Shown here one piece after another: positions 1 to 6,461 of a stretch of 7,033 bases of DNA (within the stretch, counting starts at the first letter, position 1; every line of letters starts with the position of its first letter). The position numbers and the translations under genes are program-made. The notes beneath the pieces are model-generated. The model was not told where the DNA came from and ran no database searches. It saw only the letters and a program-made list of their open reading frames with translations. Source of the stretch: Xanthobacteraceae bacterium (GTDB lineage: Bacteria > Pseudomonadota > Alphaproteobacteria > Rhizobiales > Xanthobacteraceae); assembly GCA_030037185.1 (NCBI GenBank), contig JASHRR010001475.1, positions 1-7,033 of the forward strand, read 5' to 3'.

Positions 1-711
1 GAGTTCAGCTTTCGATTGGCCCATGCCGACGTGGCGGCGAGTTTCACATCTGAGGCAGCCCGAATCGATCTCAATTCCGCGTCGCCTCAACTTATGGCCA
101 ATTTCTTTGCGGCGCTTGGCACCCAACGTCAGCAGGCCGAAGACTATGCGCAACGGATCGCCGGCTGGACCAGGAAGCCGAAAGCGACGGCCTCGCTGGC
201 GGCCGAACCGGATAGCGAAGAAGCCCTCTATCGAGCGGCGGGACGCACCTATTCGCCGCGCGGGGCGCCTTTCGCCCATATCGACGAGTTGTTGCTGGTG
301 CTCGACTTGCCGCCGGAACTCATCGAGCGCGCCAAGCCCTTTCTTACGATCTATAGCGGCAAACCCCAGATCGATGTTCTCGATGCCGCGCCCGAAGTGC
401 TTGCCGCCATTCCCGGACTGACGCCCGATTTGCTGAGCGCCCTTGCGCAGGCGCGAATAACGGGGGCCGATCCCCAATCGGTCGCGCAAATGCTCTCCGC
501 GCTGCCGCTCCAGGAGGTCGTTACTATCGACGGCGGCGACGCCTATCGGGTGCAGGTTCGCATCCGTTACGACAATGGGCGGGAAGCTGGGGCGGAAGTG
601 GTGATTCTCACCGGGCTCACCGACAAGCCCTATGGCGTGCTGTCGTGGCGCGACGGGCTCGATGCCTTGTCGGGATCGAGCCTGCCGCTGCTGCCGCGCC
701 TGCGCCAATGA
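1..711 (+). CDS. gspK: Type II secretion system minor pseudopilin GspK (5'-truncated by the window edge)
   Basis: GspK is the large minor pseudopilin that, with GspI and GspJ, caps the periplasmic pseudopilus of the type II secretion machine. The frame is open from base 1 (residues EFSFR precede the first internal start-like TTG at 16), so the gene begins outside the window. The 236 residues present are the C-terminal periplasmic part; the family is usually about 300 or more residues, so the prepilin leader and N-terminal helix are missing. Diagnostic stretches are RIDLNSAS near residues 21-28 (family pattern 'G+IDLN-A') and a second helix-hairpin-helix-like unit, IDVLDAAPEVLAAIPGL, near residues 123-139. 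The closing part ('YRVQVRIRYDNGREAGAEVVI') is the usual final beta-rich segment. The TGA stop at 709-711 overlaps the ATG of the next gene. Identification rests on motif recognition; a more distant GspK-like protein is the only realistic alternative. Confidence 0.88.
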   Translation, partial: EFSFRLAHADVAASFTSEAARIDLNSASPQLMANFFAALGTQRQQAEDYAQRIAGWTRKPKATASLAAEPDSEEALYRAAGRTYSPRGAPFAHIDELLLVLDLPPELIERAKPFLTIYSGKPQIDVLDAAPEVLAAIPGLTPDLLSALAQARITGADPQSVAQMLSALPLQEVVTIDGGDAYRVQVRIRYDNGREAGAEVVILTGLTDKPYGVLSWRDGLDALSGSSLPLLPRLRQ

Positions 712-1643
712 ACGAGCCGCTGGTCATCGTACGCGCCTTTCATCTGGCCTCGACGCTGTTGCTTTGTGGAACCATCATGTTCCGCTGCTTCGTGGCGGCG
801 CCGGTATTGCGCACGAAGGCCGGCGGTGCTCTCGAAGATGACGTCGTGGCTCGCCTCACGCAGATGGTGTGGGCCGCACTCGCGGTGGCGATGCTTTCGG
901 GCTCGGCCTGGCTCATCTTCGTTGCCGCGGAAGTCGGCGGTTTGTCGGCCGCCGATGCAGTGTCGCAAGGCGTTGCGTGGACCGTGTTGACCCAGACGGC
1001 GTTCGGCAATGCCTGGATGCTCCGCCTGGAGATGGCGTCGCTGCTGACAGTGCTCTTGCTGCTGCCCAAGCCAAACCCCGGTTTTGCGTTGGCGAGCGAC
1101 ATCATCGGTGCGCTGCTCGCCGCCGGTCTCGCCGCAAGCCTCGCCTGGGCCGGACATGCCGCCGCGACGGACGGATTAGACGGTACGATTCACCTTGCCA
1201 GCGACGCAGTGCATCTCGTCGCGGCGGGCGCGTGGCTCGGCGCGCTGTGGCCATTGTCCGTTCTGCTCGACCGAGCGCGCCAGCCCCCTGTGTCGCCCGC
1301 AATCGCGTATCAGGTGACGCGGCGGTTCTCGATCTTGGGCATGATCAGCGTAGCCGCCATTCTGGCGAGCGGCACCGTCAATACTTACGAGATATTGGGG
1401 ATGGCGGCGTTCTCGCTCGGTACCGACTACAATCGCCTGCTGCTCGCGAAAATCGGCCTTTTCGTCGCGATGATTGCCATCGCTGCAGTAAACCGCCGGC
1501 GGCTGACCCCGCGGTTGGCGCACGAGCGCGACCACGCTCGCGCGATGCGACAACTTCAGCTCAACAGCCTCACCGAGGCCGGATTGGGCCTGCTCATAGT
1601 GGTCATCGTCGCCGTGCTCGGCCGCATTCCGCCGCACGAGTGA
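708..1643 (+). CDS. copD: CopD-family copper homeostasis/resistance membrane protein
   Basis: CopD proteins are inner-membrane proteins that, with periplasmic CopC, are linked to copper uptake or tolerance. This 311-residue protein has about eight hydrophobic segments (roughly residues 8-28, 52-74, 104-120, 131-152, 161-184, 207-227, 243-261 and 288-305). Family signatures are the N-terminal RAFHLASTLLLCG with H12, the WAGHAA segment with H150, IHLASDAVHLVAAGAWLG (H162 and H169; the most characteristic CopD block) and SGTVNTYEILG near 221-231. These histidines are the likely metal ligands. An in-frame TTG at 645 would prepend 21 residues, but that extension lies inside gspK and is arginine- and alanine-rich. 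ATG 708 gives a normal CopD N-terminus and overlaps the gspK stop as ATGA. There is no clear Shine-Dalgarno before it, so translation may depend on coupling to gspK. No copC is visible. Confidence 0.86.
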   Translation: MNEPLVIVRAFHLASTLLLCGTIMFRCFVAAPVLRTKAGGALEDDVVARLTQMVWAALAVAMLSGSAWLIFVAAEVGGLSAADAVSQGVAWTVLTQTAFGNAWMLRLEMASLLTVLLLLPKPNPGFALASDIIGALLAAGLAASLAWAGHAAATDGLDGTIHLASDAVHLVAAGAWLGALWPLSVLLDRARQPPVSPAIAYQVTRRFSILGMISVAAILASGTVNTYEILGMAAFSLGTDYNRLLLAKIGLFVAMIAIAAVNRRRLTPRLAHERDHARAMRQLQLNSLTEAGLGLLIVVIVAVLGRIPPHE

Positions 1644-1681
1644 AGGGCCCGCAAGGTCCGCGCGACCCGCGCCGGTGCAGA

Positions 1682-1718
1682 GCCGACAAAATCGGCAATC
1701 CGGCAAAGCCGGTATGCC
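1682..1718 (+). terminator. Two overlapping hairpins downstream of copD, possible terminator
   Basis: GCCGA (1682-1686) pairs with TCGGC (1692-1696) around CAAAA. Overlapping it, CCGGC (1700-1704) pairs with GCCGG (1708-1712) around AAA, extended by GGCA (1694-1697) with TGCC (1715-1718). The two stems share 1694-1696 and so exclude one another. They lie 39-75 bases after the copD stop. No T-run follows, so a classic intrinsic terminator is not shown; this could be an RNA 3'-end stabiliser. Confidence 0.3.
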
Positions 1719-2035
1719 TCCAGTGAACCAACAAACAGCCGCTTCTCCTTTTGTTTGGAACCGGCACCGGCAAGGTAAGTCCCGGCCCCCACCGGCGCCG
1801 CGCGAAACGGTGCGAGTGACTTTGTAAGAGCGCGGGTGCCCGCAAGCGGCCTGGGCAGCCGTTGGCGGGCAGTCTCCCTCGCAAGGCTGTAAGGCAGGTT
1901 TCTCCCCGACCAAGGCGGTTTCGTACCAAACGCCAGGTCTGCGGGTTTTCGTTTCCAGCGCCCGGTGTTGAGGAAGCGGGGTTCTCCTGCCTGCGCTCGA
2001 CCGTAGCCGGTCGTTTGAGCGACGGCCGGTCAACG

Positions 2036-2063
2036 GCGGCTTAGCTCGTCAGGCCCAAGCCGC
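2036..2063 (-). terminator. Hairpin downstream of the response-regulator gene, possible terminator
   Basis: GCGGCTT (2036-2042) is perfectly complementary to AAGCCGC (2057-2063) with a 14-base loop. It begins 28 bases beyond the end of the minus-strand regulator gene. The stem has the strength and place expected of a transcription end, but there is no T-run on the minus strand after it. Confidence 0.3.
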
Positions 2064-2091
2064 GCCGGAAGGGGCAGTGGTTGACTGTCGC

Positions 2092-2817
2092 TCACTGCGG
2101 CGTCGTGCTTTTCATCGAAAACATCGTGCGCTCGGACGCCATCGACGGGGTTGCATCCACAAGCGGAAACGGCGTCGGTGCGCGCTGGCGCTTCTGGCCC
2201 ATTAATGCCGCCTCGAGGCGATTGCGTACGCCGAGTTTTTGCATGATATGGCTCATATAGTGCTTGACGGTTTTTTCTCTCAGATTGAGCGCCCGTGCGA
2301 TCTCCTTGTTAGTCAGGCCCTTGCTCACCTGGGCAAGTATGATCTCCTCGCGGCCGGATAGCACCTCCGAACCGCCGCCACCTTTCGCGGCCGGGGTGCT
2401 CATTTTCGTCAGCCCGCGCGCCGCCAGCGATGGCGTCACATAGCACTCGCCCGCGTGGACACGCTGCACGGCACGAATAATCTCCTGTCCGGTGCAGCCC
2501 TTTAGCAGATAGCCGTGTACGCCGAGCTGCAGCATTGCGGCCGCATCGCCGTGGCTATCGGAGGCAGTCAATATCACGATGCGGACGCACGGGTGCTCAC
2601 GCACAATCGTCGCTGCCGCCGTCGCGCCATCATCGGTCAACTTGAGATCGAGCAGGAGCACATCCGGCAAAAGCTCACGAGCGATATTGACGGCATCGAT
2701 GCCCGTGCTGCCGTCGGCCACCATCTCGATGCCCGGCGTTCTTGCCAGCAATTTCGCGACGCCTTCACGAAACAAGGGATGATCATCGACAACAGCGGTT
2801 CGGATCGGATTCATCAT
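2092..2817 (-). CDS. NarL/FixJ-family two-component response regulator
   Basis: This is a cytoplasmic DNA-binding regulator activated by phosphorylation, almost certainly by the kinase encoded just upstream. In the 241-residue product the receiver domain covers about residues 5-122: acidic pocket D11/D12, phospho-acceptor D57 (in DVLLLDLKL), T84 and K106. A glycine-rich linker (about 141-150) leads to a LuxR-type helix-turn-helix at about 153-207 (LSGREEIILAQVSKGLTNKE, then IARALNLREKTVKHYMSHIM), with all usual core residues. An unusual Ser/Thr/Met/Pro-rich tail of about 34 residues follows. The start is ATG 2815-2817: GAGG on the minus strand (2827-2830) lies 9 bases before it; a second ATG follows at 2814. 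A longer form from TTG 2847 lacks a good ribosome site. The target genes cannot be told from the sequence. Confidence 0.93.
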   Translation of the reverse strand: MMNPIRTAVVDDHPLFREGVAKLLARTPGIEMVADGSTGIDAVNIARELLPDVLLLDLKLTDDGATAAATIVREHPCVRIVILTASDSHGDAAAMLQLGVHGYLLKGCTGQEIIRAVQRVHAGECYVTPSLAARGLTKMSTPAAKGGGGSEVLSGREEIILAQVSKGLTNKEIARALNLREKTVKHYMSHIMQKLGVRNRLEAALMGQKRQRAPTPFPLVDATPSMASERTMFSMKSTTPQ

Positions 2818-3280
2818 ACCTTCGTGCCTCAACAAGGTATCGGTCAAAAATGGCGGGCCTGGCTGCGAAAGTACGCCTAGCCGCTCGCGCCGAAATTGCG
2901 GTTCGAACAGACCGTCAATCTGATGGTCGCGGCCTGCGAACCGCCCAGACGCCGCCTTGACTTGACGGGCCCGGCACGGCTCGGCGCGCGACGATGAACG
3001 CGGTCGTCACGCTCGGCTCACCCGGCGGATCAATGGCTATATCGGCCGCAACTAAGGTCGATCCGAACAACCTTCAGCAGAGAAATTACCGCACCATTTA
3101 TGTGTCATCTATTGGGCAAAATCATGTTGTCGACAAACAATTCCAACCGTTTATCTTGGCCGGAAAATTTGGTCACGCTGGCCGTTCATCGCGACCGGCA
3201 AATAGTATCAACTCTCTTGCACGTTATTTGCGCGCGCTTGCGCCCGGCCCGAAGCAGCCGATGACCGCAGGTGATGCGCG
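2818..3280. other. 463-base spacer between kinase and regulator genes
   Basis: This is the leader of the regulator gene and the sequence after the kinase gene. About 3050-3230 is clearly richer in A and T than the rest of the window, as expected of a control region. A plus-strand open frame (2994-3314) crosses it. That frame has no Shine-Dalgarno, drifts in codon usage and runs into the 3' end of the kinase gene, so I do not call it a gene. No minus-strand small gene is convincing. A promoter-like site and a palindrome are listed separately. Confidence 0.5.
3108..3136 (-). promoter_or_regulatory. Possible promoter with overlapping palindrome for the response-regulator gene
   Basis: Read on the minus strand, TTGTCG (3131-3136) is followed after 17 bases by AATAGA (3108-3113), a partial match to a housekeeping -35/-10 pair. 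The -35 lies inside the perfect palindrome TTGTCGACAA (3127-3136), which could be an operator. The site sits in the AT-richer patch of the spacer and would give a leader of almost 300 bases. The match is weak (4/6 and 3/6). Confidence 0.25.
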
Positions 3281-4609
3281 TCACTCATCTTTCGCTGCAA
3301 CCTCGGCAACTTGAAATGACGCCCGTAGTGTCGTGCCGCAATCCAATTGCGTTTCCACAAAAAATCTCCCGCCTAACGACTCGACGCGCGCGCGCAAGGC
3401 TGTCAATCCGAGTCCGCCGCCGGCGAAACTATTTGCCGGAGAAAACCCCGGTCCTTTGTCCGCGACTTCCACGGTGAGCTCGCAGCCGTCGCTGACGGCA
3501 TGGACGGCCTGTCCAACGGCGGCGGCATGACGGTAGGCGTTGTTCAGGCCTTCCTGCACAAACCGGTAAATGCAGATCCGGTGCAGCGACGATGTGTTCG
3601 CCGGCAGCCTGCCAATTGCGCAGCTGACAGTGCTGCCAGTCCGCTGTTCATGCTGGCGAACGGCCAGCTCCAGCACCTTGCGAAGCGGCAAGCTGCCCAA
3701 GTCGGGCGCAGCCAGTCCCGCGGACAGATGCCGCACCTCACGCAAGCAGTCCTGCAGCACGGTGCGGATCTTCTCGAGCTCCTCGGAATTTGAATCCTTC
3801 ACCGCGAGGAGCGGATGCAGGGCGTCGAGCCTCAACAGCGCCAAGCCGATGAGCTGCGCCGGGCCGTCATGAAGGTCGGCGCCCAAGCGCAGGAAGCGTT
3901 TGCTCATTTCCGCCGCTGCACGTCCGGCATCGGCGAGCGCCGCGCGCTGAGATTCAATCGTCTTGTTGCCTCGCCACACGATGGTATGGAGCAAAACAAT
4001 TTGCAGCAGCGCCACCCCGCCAACCGCAACCCAGCTCTCCCAGCGGACGACATCCAATTCGGCCTTCAGTCCGGGGGCGTAGGCAAAGAGCTCCGCCACC
4101 GCAATAATCTTATCGCCGCCGTCGTCGCGGACCGGGACGTAAATATCAAGCAGCGGCACATTGAGGCTGCGCTCGAGCGCATCGCCTTCCTCGCTCAGCT
4201 TGCCGAATTGGGCTACGACCTCGCCTTTCAAGGCCTTCAGGAGCCTCGGAGTGACGGCGGCAGTCTTGCCAATGAAATCCCGCGTCGTGCTGTAAACGAT
4301 CCGCCCATCAGGGAGGCAGATCGTGACGGATGCGATCTGCCGCACCGTTTCGCTAAACGCACTATCGAGCGCCCGCAACGACTCCTCGCTCAGTGCCGAT
4401 TTGCTTGTCAGCTCCTGAAAGTAGGACCGGGCGAGGCTATTAACGTAGAACACAGTTGCAGCAGCCGCATTGTGAATCCCACCGTCTCCAATCTTTGCGG
4501 AGACAAAACTGCCGAGCACCGACAGTCCCGCGCCAACCGCAATGCAGGCCGCGAGCGCGAATTGCCTGAAAAGGCTCAGACCGTCCCAGATGCGCCTCAG
4601 TTTAGCCAT
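3281..4609 (-). CDS. Membrane sensor histidine kinase, NarX/HisKA_3 type
   Basis: This is an inner-membrane kinase that autophosphorylates on histidine and passes the phosphate to a NarL-type regulator, here surely the neighbouring one. The 442-residue product has a membrane segment at about 16-38, a periplasmic sensing region of about 155 residues (39-193), a second membrane segment at about 194-212, then a linker helix. The HisKA_3 dimerisation domain follows with the motif RLGADLHDGPAQLIGLAL, in which H247 is the phospho-acceptor. The ATPase domain shows the N box (RFVQEGLNNAYRHA, N356/N357), G1 box DKGPGF (384-389) and G2 box GGGLGL (397-402). The start is ATG 4607-4609, which gives a short basic N-terminus (MAKLRR); TTG 4639 would add ten residues. 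The ligand is unknown, as the periplasmic region matches no domain I recognise. The gene is divergent from fabI. Confidence 0.92.
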   Translation of the reverse strand: MAKLRRIWDGLSLFRQFALAACIAVGAGLSVLGSFVSAKIGDGGIHNAAAATVFYVNSLARSYFQELTSKSALSEESLRALDSAFSETVRQIASVTICLPDGRIVYSTTRDFIGKTAAVTPRLLKALKGEVVAQFGKLSEEGDALERSLNVPLLDIYVPVRDDGGDKIIAVAELFAYAPGLKAELDVVRWESWVAVGGVALLQIVLLHTIVWRGNKTIESQRAALADAGRAAAEMSKRFLRLGADLHDGPAQLIGLALLRLDALHPLLAVKDSNSEELEKIRTVLQDCLREVRHLSAGLAAPDLGSLPLRKVLELAVRQHEQRTGSTVSCAIGRLPANTSSLHRICIYRFVQEGLNNAYRHAAAVGQAVHAVSDGCELTVEVADKGPGFSPANSFAGGGLGLTALRARVESLGGRFFVETQLDCGTTLRASFQVAEVAAKDE

Positions 4610-4811
4610 GTATGGGCTCACTTGTTGCCACACGCACAAAGGTCCCCGCCAGGAGGCAATCAGGCAGCCAGCTCACGGATATTGGTACGATGGTGACCAC
4701 GTCTGGTTCGATCGACAATGGCGAGCGGGAGACCTCACGGGGGTGAAACCTGCGGGAGGCGGCCGACTTCGCCCCTTTTCAGCAAAGTCGAGACAGCGCA
4801 GGCCGGCTGCC

Positions 4812-4840
4812 TTGTGGCCCCCCAAACGCTGTGCCATAGG
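4812..4840 (+). promoter_or_regulatory. Possible fabI promoter
   Basis: TTGTGG (4812-4817) and CATAGG (4835-4840) are separated by exactly 17 bases. Each is a half-match to the housekeeping consensus. Transcription would begin around 4847, at the left edge of the palindrome described at 4850-4863. The spacing is good but the hexamers are weak. Confidence 0.25.
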
Positions 4841-4849
4841 AGGCGGCCG

Positions 4850-4863
4850 GCCGGTTAACCGGC
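4850..4863. promoter_or_regulatory. Perfect 14-base palindrome in the fabI leader, operator-like
   Basis: GCCGGTTAACCGGC is fully self-complementary. It ends 16 bases before the fabI start codon and just precedes its Shine-Dalgarno. A GGCCGGCC palindrome (4845-4852) overlaps its left edge. As DNA it is shaped like a site for a dimeric repressor; as RNA it could form only a tight, unstable hairpin. No known fatty-acid regulator site is recognised. Confidence 0.4.
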
Positions 4864-4869
4864 AACGAT

Positions 4870-4873
4870 GAGG
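4870..4873 (+). promoter_or_regulatory. Ribosome binding site that fixes the fabI start
   Basis: GAGG lies 6 bases before ATG 4880. The earlier in-frame ATG at 4868 has only AGGAGG at 4838-4843, 24 bases away and too far to serve it. The site therefore favours the shorter protein. Confidence 0.6.
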
Positions 4874-4879
4874 ACTTTC

Positions 4880-5698
4880 ATGCCGGAAACCGCGGGGCTG
4901 ATGGCGGGCAAGCGGGGCCTGATCCTGGGCGTTGCCAATAACAGATCGATTGCCTGGGGCATCGCGCAATCGACGCGGGCGCACGGGGCGGAACTCGCCT
5001 TCACATATCAGGGCGACGCCTTGAAGAAGCGGGTCGAGCCGCTCGCCGCAGCCGCGGGCGGGATTGTGGTCGGCCATTGCGACGTGACCGACCCGGCCTC
5101 GATTGACGCGGTGTTTGCCACCACCGCTGCAAAATGGGGAGCGATCGATTTCGTCGTCCATGCCATCGCGTTTTCCGACCGCATCCAGCTCGACGGACGC
5201 TATATCGAGACGACACAGGACAACTTCCTCAATACTATGCTGATCAGCTGCTATTCGTTCACCGCGATCGCACAACGCGCTGAAAAGCTGATGCCCCATG
5301 GCGGTGCCATGCTCACGCTGACCTATTATGGCGCCGAGAAGTGGATGCCGCACTACAACGTCATGGGTATCGCGAAAGCCGGGCTGGAGGCGTCAGTCCG
5401 GTATCTGGCGGCCGATCTCGGCACCCGGAAAATCCGCGTCAATGCCATTTCGGCGGGGCCGATCAAGACGCTGGCGGCTTCAGGCATTGGCGATTTCCGC
5501 TACATCTTGGCCTGGAACGAGCACAATTCGCCGCTGCGCCGGAATATCACCGCCGAAGAGGTCGGGGACACCGCCGTTTATCTCTTGTCCGATCTGTCGC
5601 GCGGCGTCACCGGCGAGATCCATCATGTGGACGCAGGCTACCACATCGTGGGCATGAAGCATCCCGAAGCGCCTGATATCACGGTTGGCCGCGATTGA
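4880..5698 (+). CDS. fabI: Enoyl-[acyl-carrier-protein] reductase (NADH-type)
   Basis: FabI reduces trans-2-enoyl-ACP to acyl-ACP, the last step of each round of type II fatty-acid elongation, in the cytoplasm. The 272-residue protein is a short-chain dehydrogenase-like fold of normal FabI length. The nucleotide-binding N-terminus is GLILGVANNRSIAWGIA (residues 13-29) and the DV pair (D68, V69) follows strand 3. The active site is the FabI pattern Y-x6-Y-x6-K. By comparison with E. coli Y146, Y156 and K163, it is Y149, Y159 and K166, within YYGAEKWMPHYNVMGIAK. RVNAISAGPIKTLAASGI (186-203) is a near-invariant FabI block. The start at 4880 is preferred over ATG 4868 because of the GAGG spacing and because the resulting MPETAGLMAGKRG resembles alphaproteobacterial FabI N-termini. 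The phosphatase gene follows 58 bases later. Confidence 0.95.
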   Translation: MPETAGLMAGKRGLILGVANNRSIAWGIAQSTRAHGAELAFTYQGDALKKRVEPLAAAAGGIVVGHCDVTDPASIDAVFATTAAKWGAIDFVVHAIAFSDRIQLDGRYIETTQDNFLNTMLISCYSFTAIAQRAEKLMPHGGAMLTLTYYGAEKWMPHYNVMGIAKAGLEASVRYLAADLGTRKIRVNAISAGPIKTLAASGIGDFRYILAWNEHNSPLRRNITAEEVGDTAVYLLSDLSRGVTGEIHHVDAGYHIVGMKHPEAPDITVGRD

Positions 5699-5706
5699 CC
5701 CTGCGA

Positions 5707-5746
5707 CCCTCCCTCGCAAGCACCTCGCAAGTGGGGGTAGGGAGGG
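5707..5746 (+). repeat. Inverted repeat between fabI and the phosphatase gene, covering its ribosome binding site
   Basis: CCCTCCCT (5707-5714) is perfectly complementary to AGGGAGGG (5739-5746). The loop holds the direct repeat CTCGCAAG (5713-5720 and 5724-5731). It begins 8 bases after the fabI stop. The right arm contains GGAGG (5741-5745), the only good Shine-Dalgarno for the next gene. The form resembles the CCTCCCC-GCAAG-GGGGAGG hairpins scattered between genes in rhizobial genomes (recalled from general knowledge, not searched). Confidence 0.6.
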
Positions 5747-5756
5747 GGTGCGGGCG

Positions 5757-6398
5757 GTGAATGCGTCCTTTTTCTATTTTGTTCGTCATGGCGAGACGGA
5801 TTGGAACGCCGAACGCCGTCTGCAAGGCCAGCTCGACATTCCGCTCAATGACGTTGGCCGCCTGCAATCGGCGCAGAGCGGCAGCACTCTGCGCCGCCTG
5901 ATCGCGGCCGGCCGCAAGGCGCCCGCCGATTTCGCCTTCATCTCGAGCCCGCTGTCGCGCGCCCGCGAGACGATGGAAATCCTGCGCGACGTGCTGGGGC
6001 TGCCACGCGCGGGCTACGCCGTCGAGCCTCGCCTTGCCGAACTGTCGTTCGGGCGGTGGGAAGGTTTGACCTATCCGGAGGTGCGGGCGCTTGACGGTCT
6101 GGCGCTGGTGCTACGCGACCGCGATAAATGGAATTTCGCGGCGCCGCAAGGCGAGAGCTATGCGGATCTCCTCAGTCGGGTGCGCGAGTGGCATGCGAGC
6201 GTGGAGGGCGACGTCATTGTTGCCGCCCACGGCGGAGTTGCTCGCGTGCTCATGGTGCTGTTCGGCGTGCGGACGCCCGAGGATGCGCTGCAAGGCGAGG
6301 TGGAGCAGGACGTGGTGTACGAGTTCGGCCGCGGGCTGATGAAGATACACCGGACGATCCAAGGACGTAACTTTCTCCCTGGAGGGGCTGATCTATGA
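5757..6398 (+). CDS. Histidine phosphatase family protein (phosphoglycerate-mutase-like)
   Basis: This is a member of the branch-2-like phosphoglycerate mutase superfamily of acid phosphatases and mutases, which act through a phosphohistidine. The 213-residue protein begins with FVRHGETDWN (residues 8-17), where R10 and H11 form the RHG motif and H11 is the phosphorylated residue. SSPLSRARET (63-72) supplies conserved R68, LAELSFGRWEG (93-103) supplies E95 as likely general acid, and VIVAAHGGV (153-161) supplies the second catalytic histidine H158. The start is taken as GTG 5757, with GGAGG 11 bases upstream; GTG 5748 is possible. The frame stays open back to 5685, overlapping the fabI end. 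A gene of this family next to fabI is known in rhizobia. The substrate cannot be inferred; true phosphoglycerate mutase activity is less likely than a phosphatase role. Confidence 0.9.
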   Translation: MNASFFYFVRHGETDWNAERRLQGQLDIPLNDVGRLQSAQSGSTLRRLIAAGRKAPADFAFISSPLSRARETMEILRDVLGLPRAGYAVEPRLAELSFGRWEGLTYPEVRALDGLALVLRDRDKWNFAAPQGESYADLLSRVREWHASVEGDVIVAAHGGVARVLMVLFGVRTPEDALQGEVEQDVVYEFGRGLMKIHRTIQGRNFLPGGADL

Positions 6399-6461
6399 TC
6401 ACTTCTCGGGCAGGAACAGGCCAACCTCGGTGCCGTTTCCGGCGGGCCGAGGCCGCGAGTG
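6399..6461 (-). pseudogene. Possible remnant of a histidine-kinase C-terminus
   Basis: On the minus strand a frame ends in GNGTEVGLFLPEK followed by TGA (6399-6401). The pattern G-x-G-T-x-V-x-L-x-L-P is the usual last strand of a histidine-kinase ATPase domain. Only some 13-20 residues fit; upstream (higher coordinates) the frame becomes RHSRPRPA-like and no ATPase motifs follow. The stop directly abuts the phosphatase stop (6396-6398). It may be the broken tail of a lost kinase gene, or chance. Confidence 0.3.

Larger units (their letters stand above)
1644..2091. other. 448-base gap between convergent genes, rich in hairpins, no convincing gene
   Basis: This gap lies between the ends of copD (+) and the response-regulator gene (-). 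I recognise no protein. A long minus-strand frame crosses it, but its product is rich in Arg, Cys and Pro and continues antisense through copD, so I treat it as accidental. Several strong stem-loops are visible. TGCCCGC (1837-1843) pairs with GCGGGCA (1865-1871) and encloses AGCGGC (1845-1850) paired with GCCGTT (1858-1863). CGACCG (1998-2003) pairs with CGGTCG (2008-2013) around a TAGC loop, and is flanked by GCTC (1995-1998) and GAGC (2017-2020). AAGTC (1776-1780) can pair with GACTT (1818-1822). It could be a structured non-coding RNA, a bidirectional termination region, or an intergenic repeat. Confidence 0.5.

Noticed and set aside
645..707. Upstream TTG start extending copD by 21 residues
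   Set aside because: The extension lies in gspK, is Arg/Ala-rich and would spoil the normal CopD N-terminus; ATG 708 gives the typical ATGA coupling.
1770..1900. RNase P RNA-like piece (GTAAGAGCGCGGGTGC)
   Set aside because: Only a short resemblance to the 'GTAAGAGCGCACC' stretch; the conserved start and end regions of RNase P RNA are not present.
1780..1960. Cobalamin-riboswitch-like fragments on the minus strand (GGGAGACTGCC and CTGCCCGCCAACGGCT)
   Set aside because: The full order of conserved boxes is absent, and the RNA would lead into the antisense of copD, not into a cobalamin gene.
1176..2033. Long minus-strand open frame (285 codons) across the copD antisense and the following gap
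   Set aside because: Over half of it is antisense to the well-supported copD. The product is rich in Arg, Cys and Pro with no recognised domain, as expected of accidental frames in GC-rich DNA.
2994..3314. Plus-strand open frame of 106 codons between regulator and kinase
   Set aside because: No ribosome site, changing codon bias along its length, overlap with the 3' end of the kinase gene, and no recognised family.
3815..4696. Plus-strand open frame of 293 codons
   Set aside because: Entirely antisense to the sensor-kinase gene for most of its length; the kinase motifs on the other strand are unambiguous.
4673..5353. Minus-strand open frame of 226 codons over the fabI start region
   Set aside because: Antisense shadow of fabI and its leader, with no domain of its own.
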